Origin: Leekyejoonella antrihumi
GTDB taxonomy: Bacteria > Actinomycetota > Actinomycetes > Actinomycetales > Dermatophilaceae
Reading direction: 5' to 3'
Length of the DNA: 64,000 bases
Assembly: GCF_007845645.1 (NCBI RefSeq)
Contig: NZ_VCQV01000007.1
Span: 104,864 to 168,863 of the forward strand
In this document: positions 27,498 to 34,883 of the stretch, piece after piece
Position numbering within the stretch: the first letter of the stretch is position 1
How the letters are laid out: each line of letters starts with the position of its first letter
The notes under the pieces: generated by a model
The model's input: only the letters and a program-made list of their open reading frames with translations
Database searches by the model: none
What the model was told of the DNA's origin: nothing
Position numbers and translations under genes: made by a program

Positions 27498-28340
27498 TCA
27501 GGCGTCACGTATTCGTAGTAGGACGCCGGCGGTAGTGAGCGACCCGGCGGCCCACATGGCCAGGATCCCGAGTCCGGCCCAGGGGGCGATCACCTGGGCG
27601 GGAGAGCTGGTGGTGACTTGGACGGCGAGGCCGGCGGTCATGGGGGCGATCTGTTCGAGATGCCGCCGGAGCGGGTCGCTGACGGCTTGGGCGAGAAGGG
27701 GTGGCAGATAGAGGAGGGCGAGTACAACGCCGACGGAGACAGCGGTGTCGCGGATCGCGGTAGCGATGCCCAGGACGAGTAGAGCGATGAGGATCAGGTA
27801 GAGCACGCTGCCGGCGGCGGCACGTAGCGTTGCGGTGTGGGCAAGGGAGACAAGTGGATAGCCGTCTGCCGTGCCGAGCCCGGCGCCGGGGAGCATCAGT
27901 CGCCCGGTCATGAGGCAGCCGGCGACGGCGACCAGTCCGGCAATCAGCGTGAGGCCGGTGAGATTGACGGCCTTGGCGGCCAGCACGACGGTCCGCCGCG
28001 GCATCGCGGTGAGGGTGATGCGGATCATCCCGGCGCCGTACTCCTCACAGACCGTCAGAACGGCGAGAACGGCGATGATGGCTTGACCGAGATCGATGCC
28101 GGTCAAGGCGAGCTTGGTGGGGTCCTGCCTCGCGGCATCCGGTCCGGTGGAGGTGTGCGTGGCGGCGGCGATGATTGCGGTTGTCCCCACGGTGACGGCG
28201 ACGGTGCCGGCGAGGAGCCAGGTGGTGCTGGGCAGGGTGCGCAGCTTCGTCCATTCAGCGCGCACCGCGGCCGACCATGCGGGACGCAACTCGTCGCGCA
28301 GCACGGTATGGGGCCGGGGTGGGCCGGTCTGGGTGCTCAT
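27498..28340 (-). CDS. ABC-2 type transporter permease (second permease)
   Basis: A 280-residue membrane protein with about six hydrophobic segments. The start is an ATG at 28340 that overlaps the stop of the upstream permease (ATGA). It has the ABC-2 pattern: an N-terminal cytoplasmic segment (RAEWTKLRTLPSTTWL), TM1 and later TM pairs (LGQAIIAVLAVLTVCEEYGAGMIRI, the usual 'E...g..r.tl.a.P'). It is the last gene of the minus-strand exporter operon and probably pairs with the permease at 28337-29926. The substrate is unknown. Confidence 0.9.
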   Translation of the reverse strand: MSTQTGPPRPHTVLRDELRPAWSAAVRAEWTKLRTLPSTTWLLAGTVAVTVGTTAIIAAATHTSTGPDAARQDPTKLALTGIDLGQAIIAVLAVLTVCEEYGAGMIRITLTAMPRRTVVLAAKAVNLTGLTLIAGLVAVAGCLMTGRLMLPGAGLGTADGYPLVSLAHTATLRAAAGSVLYLILIALLVLGIATAIRDTAVSVGVVLALLYLPPLLAQAVSDPLRRHLEQIAPMTAGLAVQVTTSSPAQVIAPWAGLGILAMWAAGSLTTAGVLLRIRDA

Positions 28341-29926
28341 GCGTCTCGGCGATGGAGCAGGTAGGTGGCCAGGGCGAGGGCGGCCGCGGTGTATGCGGCG
28401 AGGACGGCGAGGCCGGCCCATGAGCCGATGGGGTAGTAGCCGTTGGCCAGGGTGAAGGGGTAGCTGACCAGCGCGGAGCGGGGCAGGGCGCCGAAGACGG
28501 AAAACGCGGCGGCCGGGCTCGCCCGATACAGCCAGGTCGCCGCGGGTGCGCCGGGACCGAGCACGCCGGGACCGAGCAGGTTGGGCAGAACATACACGAT
28601 GATGCCGGCGGTCACGGCTCCCGCGGCGCGGCGGAGGATGGCCCCTAGGGCGAGGGCCCCGACGGCGGTGAGCGCGAGCACGAGTCCGGCACCGACGGTG
28701 ACCCGGACCTGGGTGGTCGTGCTGGTCGGGAAGATGTAGTTGCCGTTGGTGGTCAGAGCGTGGTGGCCGAGCGGGATGGCGAGGGCGGTAGCGACGACCC
28801 CGACCGTGAAGGCGACCGCGGCGATGACGAGCGCCTTGGCTGCGAGCACAACACCTCGTTGCGGGGTGGCGGCCAGGGTGGTGCGGATCAGGCCTCGGCG
28901 GTACTCGCCGGTGATGAATCCGGTCGCGATCACGATCACCACGACGAGCGCGACGACGATCCCGAACAGCAGCGATTCTGAGGCGGTACTGCCGCCGGCG
29001 AGAGTGGCCACCGCGGGGGCGATGTCGCCGGAACCGGTGATCGTGACATTGGCGCCGGAGCGGTGCGTGCTGCCCGCTCCGAGGGTCGGGTAGTAGTCGC
29101 GTGGGCTCATCCCGATGCTGCGGGCCGTCCAGCCAGACGCCGTCCGGCCGGTGAACGTGAGATCGTTGAAGGTCGCGGTGGCCTGGGTGGCGGCACCCGT
29201 GGCGCCGTCCTGGTAGGTGACCGGCGAGGTGGCGAATAGTCCGATGTCGACGGTGGCGGGCAGGCCGGCCAGCCGGGTGGTGCCGATCTGGCGCCAGGTC
29301 GTGCCGTTGTCGGAGTCGTAGCCGGTGATCGTTTCGGCGGTGCGGGTGAGCCGCAGCCACCGCGGCGACGAGCTCGTCTGTGTGCCGGACCGGCCGGGTT
29401 GGTCGCGGGTGTAGTTGTGCTGGAACTGGATGCCGTGGCTGCCGGTGGCGCAGATCGCGGCGTAGGCCGATCCCTGACGGGTGCTGGGGGTGAGCAGAAT
29501 CCCGACCTTGGCCCAGCCGGCCAGCCCGGCTCGGGTGTGCGCCGTTGACGGGGCCTGGTTGGCCGGGCCGGTGTAGATCACGCCGGTGAGCGAGCCGATC
29601 CGGGCGGTGAGGGTGCCGTCACCGATCAGTGGCTGTGTGTAGTACTGGTAGCTGTCGGCGACGGCCTCACCGCCAGGCCCGTTCGGGACGAATGGGTGAC
29701 CCGCGGTGCAGTTGCCGGCGCCGGTGCAGATGCCTTGGTGATGACCATTGGCGACAACGAAGGTGAATCCGACGCACAGCAGCCCGGCGAGGACCAGGCC
29801 GATCAGCCAGCCCCGGACCGTGCGGAACTTGACCCACTCCGCCCGCAGCGCGGCGGTGGCTGCGCCATGTGCGGGCCGACGGGTCCGGTTGGCCGGCTGG
29901 CGGGCAGGGCTGCTGGTCACTCTCAC
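28337..29926 (-). CDS. ABC-2 permease with extracytoplasmic lectin-like insert
   Basis: A 529-residue permease starting at GTG 29926 that overlaps the ATPase stop (GTGA). TM1 (GWLIGLVLAGLLCVGFTFVV) is followed by about 220 residues of extracytoplasmic sequence. This has the look of a DUF1349/laminin-G/concanavalin-A-like jelly-roll (GWAKVGILLTPSTRQGSAYA, PRWLRLTRTAETITGYDS, WRQIGTTRL). A cluster of five or so further TMs carries the ABC-2 'EYRRGLIRTTLAATPQR' motif. A permease with such an insert may bind an extracellular glycan, polymer or peptide. Confidence 0.88.
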   Translation of the reverse strand: MRVTSSPARQPANRTRRPAHGAATAALRAEWVKFRTVRGWLIGLVLAGLLCVGFTFVVANGHHQGICTGAGNCTAGHPFVPNGPGGEAVADSYQYYTQPLIGDGTLTARIGSLTGVIYTGPANQAPSTAHTRAGLAGWAKVGILLTPSTRQGSAYAAICATGSHGIQFQHNYTRDQPGRSGTQTSSSPRWLRLTRTAETITGYDSDNGTTWRQIGTTRLAGLPATVDIGLFATSPVTYQDGATGAATQATATFNDLTFTGRTASGWTARSIGMSPRDYYPTLGAGSTHRSGANVTITGSGDIAPAVATLAGGSTASESLLFGIVVALVVVIVIATGFITGEYRRGLIRTTLAATPQRGVVLAAKALVIAAVAFTVGVVATALAIPLGHHALTTNGNYIFPTSTTTQVRVTVGAGLVLALTAVGALALGAILRRAAGAVTAGIIVYVLPNLLGPGVLGPGAPAATWLYRASPAAAFSVFGALPRSALVSYPFTLANGYYPIGSWAGLAVLAAYTAAALALATYLLHRRDA

Positions 29927-30852
29927 GGCTGCACCTGCGTCCCGGCCCGGTACTGGGTCGCGCCGCCGGTCAGCTGCAGGTAGACATCCTCCAGGCTGGC
30001 CCGCTGCGCGGTGACCTCGGAGAACGCGACTCCGGCGGGCGAGAGCACCTCTACGACGCGTTGGGCGGTGATCCCGCCGACGATCACGGTGCCGCGGTCG
30101 GTGACCGTGGCTCGGGCTCCGGCGCGCTGCAGCACCGCGGCCGCCTCGCTCGGCGTCGGGGAGCGCAGCAGCACTCGGTCGGAACCGGCCCGCGCGACCA
30201 ACTCGTCGACGGTGGCGTCGGCGAGCACCCGACCCCGGCCTACCACGACCACCTGGTCGGCGATGCCTTGCAACTCGCCCATCAGGTGACTGGACACCAG
30301 CACTGCCCGGCCCCGCGCGGCGAGGGAGCGCAGGAACCCACGGATCCAGATGATCCCCTCGGGGTCCATCCCGTTGAACGGCTCGTCGAGGATCAGCACC
30401 TCGGGATCGCCCAGCATGGCGGCGGCGATGCCGAGGCGTTGCCGCATCCCCAGGGAGTAACCACCGGCCCTGCGCCGTGCCGCGCTGTCCAGACCGACCA
30501 GATCGATCACCTCCTTGACTCGGTCCGTCGGCAGGCGTTGCGAGCGGGCCAGCCAAAGGAGGTGATTACGGCCCGTCCGTGAGGGTTGCAGGGCGGCTGC
30601 CTCGACCAGCGCCCCGACCCGGCGAAGGGGATACTTCAGTGCGGCATAGCGCTGCCCGCAGACCAGGGCGTGCCCCTCGTCCTGGTAGTCGAGGCCGAGG
30701 AGGACCCGGATCGTGGTCGACTTGCCGGCCCCGTTCGGGCCCACGAAGCCGGTCACCGTGCCTGCAGCCACGGAGAAGGTCATGCCGTCCAGGGCCTGGG
30801 TGGGCCCGAACCGCTTCCGCAGCCCGCTCACCTCAATGCTCGCGTCGTTCAT
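29923..30852 (-). CDS. ABC transporter ATP-binding protein (DrrA-like exporter)
   Basis: A 309-residue ATPase of the ABC-2/DrrA family: Walker A GPNGAGKST, Q-loop region, signature YSLGMRQRLGIAAAML, Walker B VLILDEPFNGMDPEG and the H-loop SSHLMGEL. A C-terminal ~90-residue extension contains a regulatory-like domain. It is the first gene of the operon with two permeases, each joined by stop-start overlaps. The operon diverges from a response regulator at 31042, which suggests control by that system. Confidence 0.93.
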   Translation of the reverse strand: MNDASIEVSGLRKRFGPTQALDGMTFSVAAGTVTGFVGPNGAGKSTTIRVLLGLDYQDEGHALVCGQRYAALKYPLRRVGALVEAAALQPSRTGRNHLLWLARSQRLPTDRVKEVIDLVGLDSAARRRAGGYSLGMRQRLGIAAAMLGDPEVLILDEPFNGMDPEGIIWIRGFLRSLAARGRAVLVSSHLMGELQGIADQVVVVGRGRVLADATVDELVARAGSDRVLLRSPTPSEAAAVLQRAGARATVTDRGTVIVGGITAQRVVEVLSPAGVAFSEVTAQRASLEDVYLQLTGGATQYRAGTQVQP

Positions 30853-30922
30853 GCGCTCGTCCGTTCCAGATCGTTGGGAAGAGGCATCGCTCGTTGCCTT
30901 ACGACCGTTCTACGGATCGGTC

Positions 30923-30963
30923 GGTGTCAGCCCGGTGTCAGCCACCGACACCGGGCTGACACC
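30923..30963. promoter_or_regulatory. 17-bp inverted repeat with 11-bp tandem half-sites between ABC operon and two-component system
   Basis: GGTGTCAGCCCGGTGTC (30923-30939) and its exact complement (30947-30963) are separated by seven bases. Within the left arm, GGTGTCAGCC occurs twice with an 11-bp period (30923 and 30934), the spacing typical of OmpR/PhoB-family response-regulator direct repeats. The element lies 71 bp from the ABC ATPase ATG and 79 bp from the response regulator GTG. It is a strong candidate operator for both operons; a cruciform is also possible. Confidence 0.7.
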
Positions 30964-31041
30964 GGCGGGCAGGCATGGTGAGATCACTGAAAGCGAATCC
31001 GGGGTAGAGGTGTGCTGCCACCGGGAGAAAGGGGCACAGTC

Positions 31042-31704
31042 GTGAGAGTGCTCGTCGTCGAGGACTTCGAGGTGCTGGCCCGCTCGATCGGGATCGGGCT
31101 GCGACGGGAGGGGATGGCCGTGGACGTCGTCCTTGACGGCACCGAGGCGCTGGAGCGTCTGACCGTCACCCGTTACGACGTGGTGGTGCTGGATCGGGAC
31201 CTGCCCGGTACCCACGGCGATGAGGTGTGCCGGCAGCTCACTGCCGATGGCGCCGGCGGCCGGGTGTTGATGCTCACCGCTGCCAGCACTGTGCAGGACC
31301 GTGTCAACGGCCTCGGGTTGGGTGCGGATGACTACCTGCCCAAGCCGTTCGACTTCTCCGAGCTCGTGGCCCGCGTTCGAGCACTGGCGCGCCGCTCCAC
31401 ACCGGCAGCACCACCCATCCTGCGGGCGAAAGACGTGGTTCTGGATCCCGCTCGTCGAGTCGCGTCCCGGTCCGGGCAACGGCTGGAGCTGAGCCCGAAG
31501 GAGTTTGCCGTGCTGGAGTGCCTGATGACCGCGAGTGACCGCGTGGTGTCGACCGAACAGCTGCTGGACGGGGTATGGGACGAGGCCGCCGACCCGTTCA
31601 CCACCACAGTCAAGACCACCATCCGCCGGCTGCGGGCCAAGCTCGGTGACCCGCCGATCATCCACACCGTCCGCGAGGCCGGCTACCGAATCGGCGAACC
31701 CTGA
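31042..31704 (+). CDS. OmpR-family response regulator
   Basis: A 220-residue regulator with a receiver domain (phospho-acceptor Asp51 in VVLDRDLPG, Thr79, Lys101 in PKPFDFSEL) and a winged-helix DNA-binding domain (residues ~130-218, LELSPKEFAVLECLM and YRIGEP at the end). The start GTG 31042 follows GGGAGAAAGGGG. The histidine kinase is next, with TGATG overlap. It very likely acts on the 30923-30963 repeat and the divergent exporter operon. Confidence 0.95.
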   Translation: MRVLVVEDFEVLARSIGIGLRREGMAVDVVLDGTEALERLTVTRYDVVVLDRDLPGTHGDEVCRQLTADGAGGRVLMLTAASTVQDRVNGLGLGADDYLPKPFDFSELVARVRALARRSTPAAPPILRAKDVVLDPARRVASRSGQRLELSPKEFAVLECLMTASDRVVSTEQLLDGVWDEAADPFTTTVKTTIRRLRAKLGDPPIIHTVREAGYRIGEP

Positions 31705-32813
31705 TGTCACCACGCGGTCCGCTGACCTACATCTTCCGATCGGGACGGCCCGTCCTGCGCGTCCAGCTCACCCTGCTGTATTCGGGGCTGTTTCTGGGGG
31801 TGTTGGCAGCGGCGCTGTTCGCCGCGGGTGTGCTCTACCAGCACAGCGCGGCCAGAGCCCCCAACGGTGCCTCCGCCGCCAGCGTCGGCGGCAGTCACGC
31901 ATTCGACACGGGCCCCGCCATCATCGGGCTGATAGCCGCCGTCGTCGCCATCGCCGGAGCGTGGTGGCTGGCCGGACGGTTCCTGCGACCGCTGCGCGCC
32001 ATTGCCGCCACCGCACAGGACATCTCGGCCGCCAACCTGAATCGGCGCCTGCACCTCTCCGGCCCGAACGACGAGCTCACCGATCTCGGCCGGACCCTCG
32101 ACGACCTGTTCGGGCGCCTCGAGGCATCCTTCGACGCACAACGTCACTTCGTCGCCAACGCGTCCCACGAGCTGCGGACCCCGCTGGCCGGGCAACGCAC
32201 TCTCCTGCAAGTGGCACTAGCCGATCCCGACGCCGATGCACAGAGCCTCCGGGCGGTATGCGAAGAAGCCCTGCAGCTGGGCGGCCAGCAAGAACGTCTC
32301 ATCGAGGCGCTCCTCACCCTTGCCACCAGCGAACGCGGAGTCGAGCGGTGGGAACCGGTCGACCTCGCAGAGATCACCGGTAGCGTGCTGGCGGCCCGGC
32401 AAGACGCCGCCCGGCACGAACGCCTCCACATCGCCACCACCCTGAACGCCGCACCGACGACCGGGGATCCGCGGCTGGTCGCAAGCCTGGTCGCGAACCT
32501 GATCGACAATGCACTACGCCACAACGTCGACGACGGGCACGTCTCGATCACCACCGACTCCACCCCGGAACAGGCGGTCATCAAGGTGAGCAACACCGGC
32601 CCAGCAATTGCGGGCCAAGAAATCGAACGACTCTTCCAACCCTTCCAGCGGACCGGCGCCAACCGGGTCCAGCACGACGGACACGGCCTCGGCCTCGCCA
32701 TCGTGTCCGCCATCGCCGAAGCCCACGCCGCGGCCCTCAACGCCGAACCTCGCCCGCACGGAGGGCTCGACGTCGAAGTCCGCTTTCGCAAACCAGGCAT
32801 CGCTAGCGCCTGA
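31704..32813 (+). CDS. Sensor histidine kinase
   Basis: A 369-residue membrane kinase: TM1 near residues 22-44, a short extracytoplasmic loop of about 25 residues, TM2 near 72-90 and a HAMP domain. The H-box is SHELRTPLAG (His155), the N-box LVANLIDNALRHN and the G-box HGLGLAIVSAIAEAHAA. The very small external loop makes it an intramembrane-sensing type, as in Bce-like systems that work with their ABC transporter. It starts one base into the response regulator stop. Confidence 0.94.
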   Translation: MSPRGPLTYIFRSGRPVLRVQLTLLYSGLFLGVLAAALFAAGVLYQHSAARAPNGASAASVGGSHAFDTGPAIIGLIAAVVAIAGAWWLAGRFLRPLRAIAATAQDISAANLNRRLHLSGPNDELTDLGRTLDDLFGRLEASFDAQRHFVANASHELRTPLAGQRTLLQVALADPDADAQSLRAVCEEALQLGGQQERLIEALLTLATSERGVERWEPVDLAEITGSVLAARQDAARHERLHIATTLNAAPTTGDPRLVASLVANLIDNALRHNVDDGHVSITTDSTPEQAVIKVSNTGPAIAGQEIERLFQPFQRTGANRVQHDGHGLGLAIVSAIAEAHAAALNAEPRPHGGLDVEVRFRKPGIASA

Positions 32814-32922
32814 CCGAGCCCGCTTTGTTCGAGCGGTCGCATCAGAGTCGGCTCGAGTCGCGTCGGAGGCGTGTTCGACACTTTCGCCCCGCGGGTTTGC
32901 GGTCTGCGGACATACTCAGCCC

Positions 32923-33372
32923 ATGAAGTGGTACCGGGTGCTCCTGCTGGCGGTCCTTGTCGTCATCGTCGTCCCTGTCGGCGGGCTGTGGCTCTGGGGA
33001 AGACCACGCGCCCACGTCCCGCTGCCTACGGCCCGGGCGTCACCTGTCGACGTCGTCAAGATGTACGTACGTGCGATGAACGACCGGGATTTCAGCGTGT
33101 GCACCCGGATGCAGGTCTCTGACGGTCAGGACATCGGCGCGGGTTGGGCCAGCCTGCCCGCCCCGAACATCACCAATTTGAGGATCGGCGACGTCCACGC
33201 GATGACGCCCGGATTGCGGAGCTGGAACGAGAGTGTCGTGGTCGACACGACCGCGACCTTGAACAACTTCGAGGGCTTTCACAACAGCCAACCCGACCAG
33301 CCGTGGTCATTCGAACTTGTCCGACACGACAGTTCGAAACCGTGGCGCATCATCGACCAGGGCCAAGGGTGA
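32923..33372 (+). CDS. Membrane-anchored protein of unknown function
   Basis: A 149-residue protein with one N-terminal hydrophobic segment (VLLLAVLVVIVVPVGGLWLWG), after MKWYR, then an extracytoplasmic domain of about 110 residues with an NTF2-like or SnoaL-like look (ASPVDVVKMYVRAMNDRDF, TCRMQ-type Cys, WSFELVRHD...WRIIDQG). I know no precise function. The ATG at 32923 is the first in frame after a long open shadow. Confidence 0.7.
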   Translation: MKWYRVLLLAVLVVIVVPVGGLWLWGRPRAHVPLPTARASPVDVVKMYVRAMNDRDFSVCTRMQVSDGQDIGAGWASLPAPNITNLRIGDVHAMTPGLRSWNESVVVDTTATLNNFEGFHNSQPDQPWSFELVRHDSSKPWRIIDQGQG

Positions 33373-33462
33373 GACTCTGCGGCACGCCCTCCATGTGAAC
33401 GGCTCGCGAGGTGTTCAATCGTCGCTGCAACTCGACACCCAGGCATGCGCGAGAATGGCCGG

Positions 33463-34845
33463 GTGCGCACCCAGTCCAGCATCATGCATCTGGACCTCGA
33501 TGCCTTCTTTGCCGCGGTCGAGCAACGTGACAAGCCGTCGCTGCGTGGTAAACCGGTGTGCGTCGGCGGCGTGGGGCACCGAGGGGTCGTTGCCACTGCC
33601 TCTTATGAGGCGAGGGTATTCGGTGCGCACTCCGCCATGCCGACCGCCGAGGCGCGTCGGCGGTGCCCCGCGGGCACCGCGTTCCTCTATCCGCGCGGCG
33701 CCGCCTATCGCAAGTCCTCCCGGGTCGTCATGGACCTGCTCCGCGAGGTGTCTCCGGTCGTCGAGCAGGTCTCCGTCGACGAGGCCTATGTCGACCTGTC
33801 CGCGCCCGGCACCCACGACCTGTCGACCGACGGGGTGCGCGCGCTGGTGGGTGACCTGCTCGCGCGCATCCACGACGAGACCGGCGGGCTGACGGCGTCC
33901 GCGGGCGTGGCGTCCAGCAAGATGCTCGCCAAGATCGGCTCCGACCTGGAGAAGCCGAACGGGCTGGTCGTGGTTGCGCCCGGTCGTGAGCTGGAGGTGC
34001 TCGCCCCGTTGTCGGTGCGAGTGATCGGGGGTGTCGGCCCGGCGACGGGGAACCGGTTGCGCACGTTCGGCGTCGAGACGGTCGCCGACCTGCAACGTAT
34101 GCAGGTGCCGGACCTGGTGAGCATCCTCGGCGAGTCGCACGGCAAGGGCCTGCACGAGCTGGCGTTTGCCCGTGACGACCGGGAGGTCGTCGTCGAGCGT
34201 GAGGCGAAGAGCATCTCGGCCGAGGAGACCTTCGAGACGGACATCGCCGATCGGCACCGGCTGGAAAGGGAGCTGCACGGTCTGACCGAGCGGGTCGCCG
34301 GTCGCCTCACCAAGAGCGCGACCTTCGCGCGCACGGTCTCGATCAAGGTCCGACACCACGACTTCTCCACGCTGACCCGTGCCGAGACCCTGACACATCC
34401 GACGGGGGACCCGGTCGTCGTGCTCGGGGTGGCCAGACGTCTGCTCGCCGCTGTCGACGTGTCGGATGGCCTGCGACTGCTCGGCGTCGGCGTCTCGGGC
34501 CTGACGGACCACGCACAGGAGCAGATCACGTTCGACGACGTGGTCGAGCAGATCGAGGCTGGCCAGCCTGACGAGGCGCCGGCCGAGGGCGTGACCGAGG
34601 AGGTCCTGGCCGCGCCGACGGAGTCGGGCGACCTCGACACGGGTGGGCCGCAGTGGGGTGCGCGCAGCGAGTGGTCGCCCGGCCAAGACCTCCGGCATGA
34701 CGTGCATGGCGACGGGTGGGTGTGGGGCCGCGGACTCGGCCGTGTCACCGCACGGTTCGAGGGACCAACCACGGCACCCGGGCCGGTGCACACCTTCCGA
34801 GCCGACGACCCGGCGCTGCAGCCGGCCGACCCACCGCAGTGGTAG
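33463..34845 (+). CDS. dinB: DNA polymerase IV (Y-family)
   Basis: A 460-residue translesion polymerase. Catalytic carboxylates are in HLDLDAFFAAVE and SVDEAYVD. The palm and finger motifs VVATASYEARVFGAHSAMP and TASAGVASSKMLAKIGSD, the helix-hairpin-helix (LSVRVIGGVGPATGNRL) and a little-finger domain (RTVSIKVRHHDFSTLTRAE) follow in order. The C-terminal ~95 residues are an acidic and Trp-rich tail without a beta-clamp motif that I can name. I prefer GTG 33463 (MRTQSSIMHLD); ATG 33445 is a possible alternative. Confidence 0.95.
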   Translation: MRTQSSIMHLDLDAFFAAVEQRDKPSLRGKPVCVGGVGHRGVVATASYEARVFGAHSAMPTAEARRRCPAGTAFLYPRGAAYRKSSRVVMDLLREVSPVVEQVSVDEAYVDLSAPGTHDLSTDGVRALVGDLLARIHDETGGLTASAGVASSKMLAKIGSDLEKPNGLVVVAPGRELEVLAPLSVRVIGGVGPATGNRLRTFGVETVADLQRMQVPDLVSILGESHGKGLHELAFARDDREVVVEREAKSISAEETFETDIADRHRLERELHGLTERVAGRLTKSATFARTVSIKVRHHDFSTLTRAETLTHPTGDPVVVLGVARRLLAAVDVSDGLRLLGVGVSGLTDHAQEQITFDDVVEQIEAGQPDEAPAEGVTEEVLAAPTESGDLDTGGPQWGARSEWSPGQDLRHDVHGDGWVWGRGLGRVTARFEGPTTAPGPVHTFRADDPALQPADPPQW

Positions 34846-34883
34846 CGGCGGGCGGGTCCGCAGGCGCGGTTAGGGTGCACAGT

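Noticed and set aside
30896..31042. Short frames across the inverted repeat as a gene
   Set aside because: They arise from the repeat (GVSPVSATDTGLTP) and have no start with a ribosome site.
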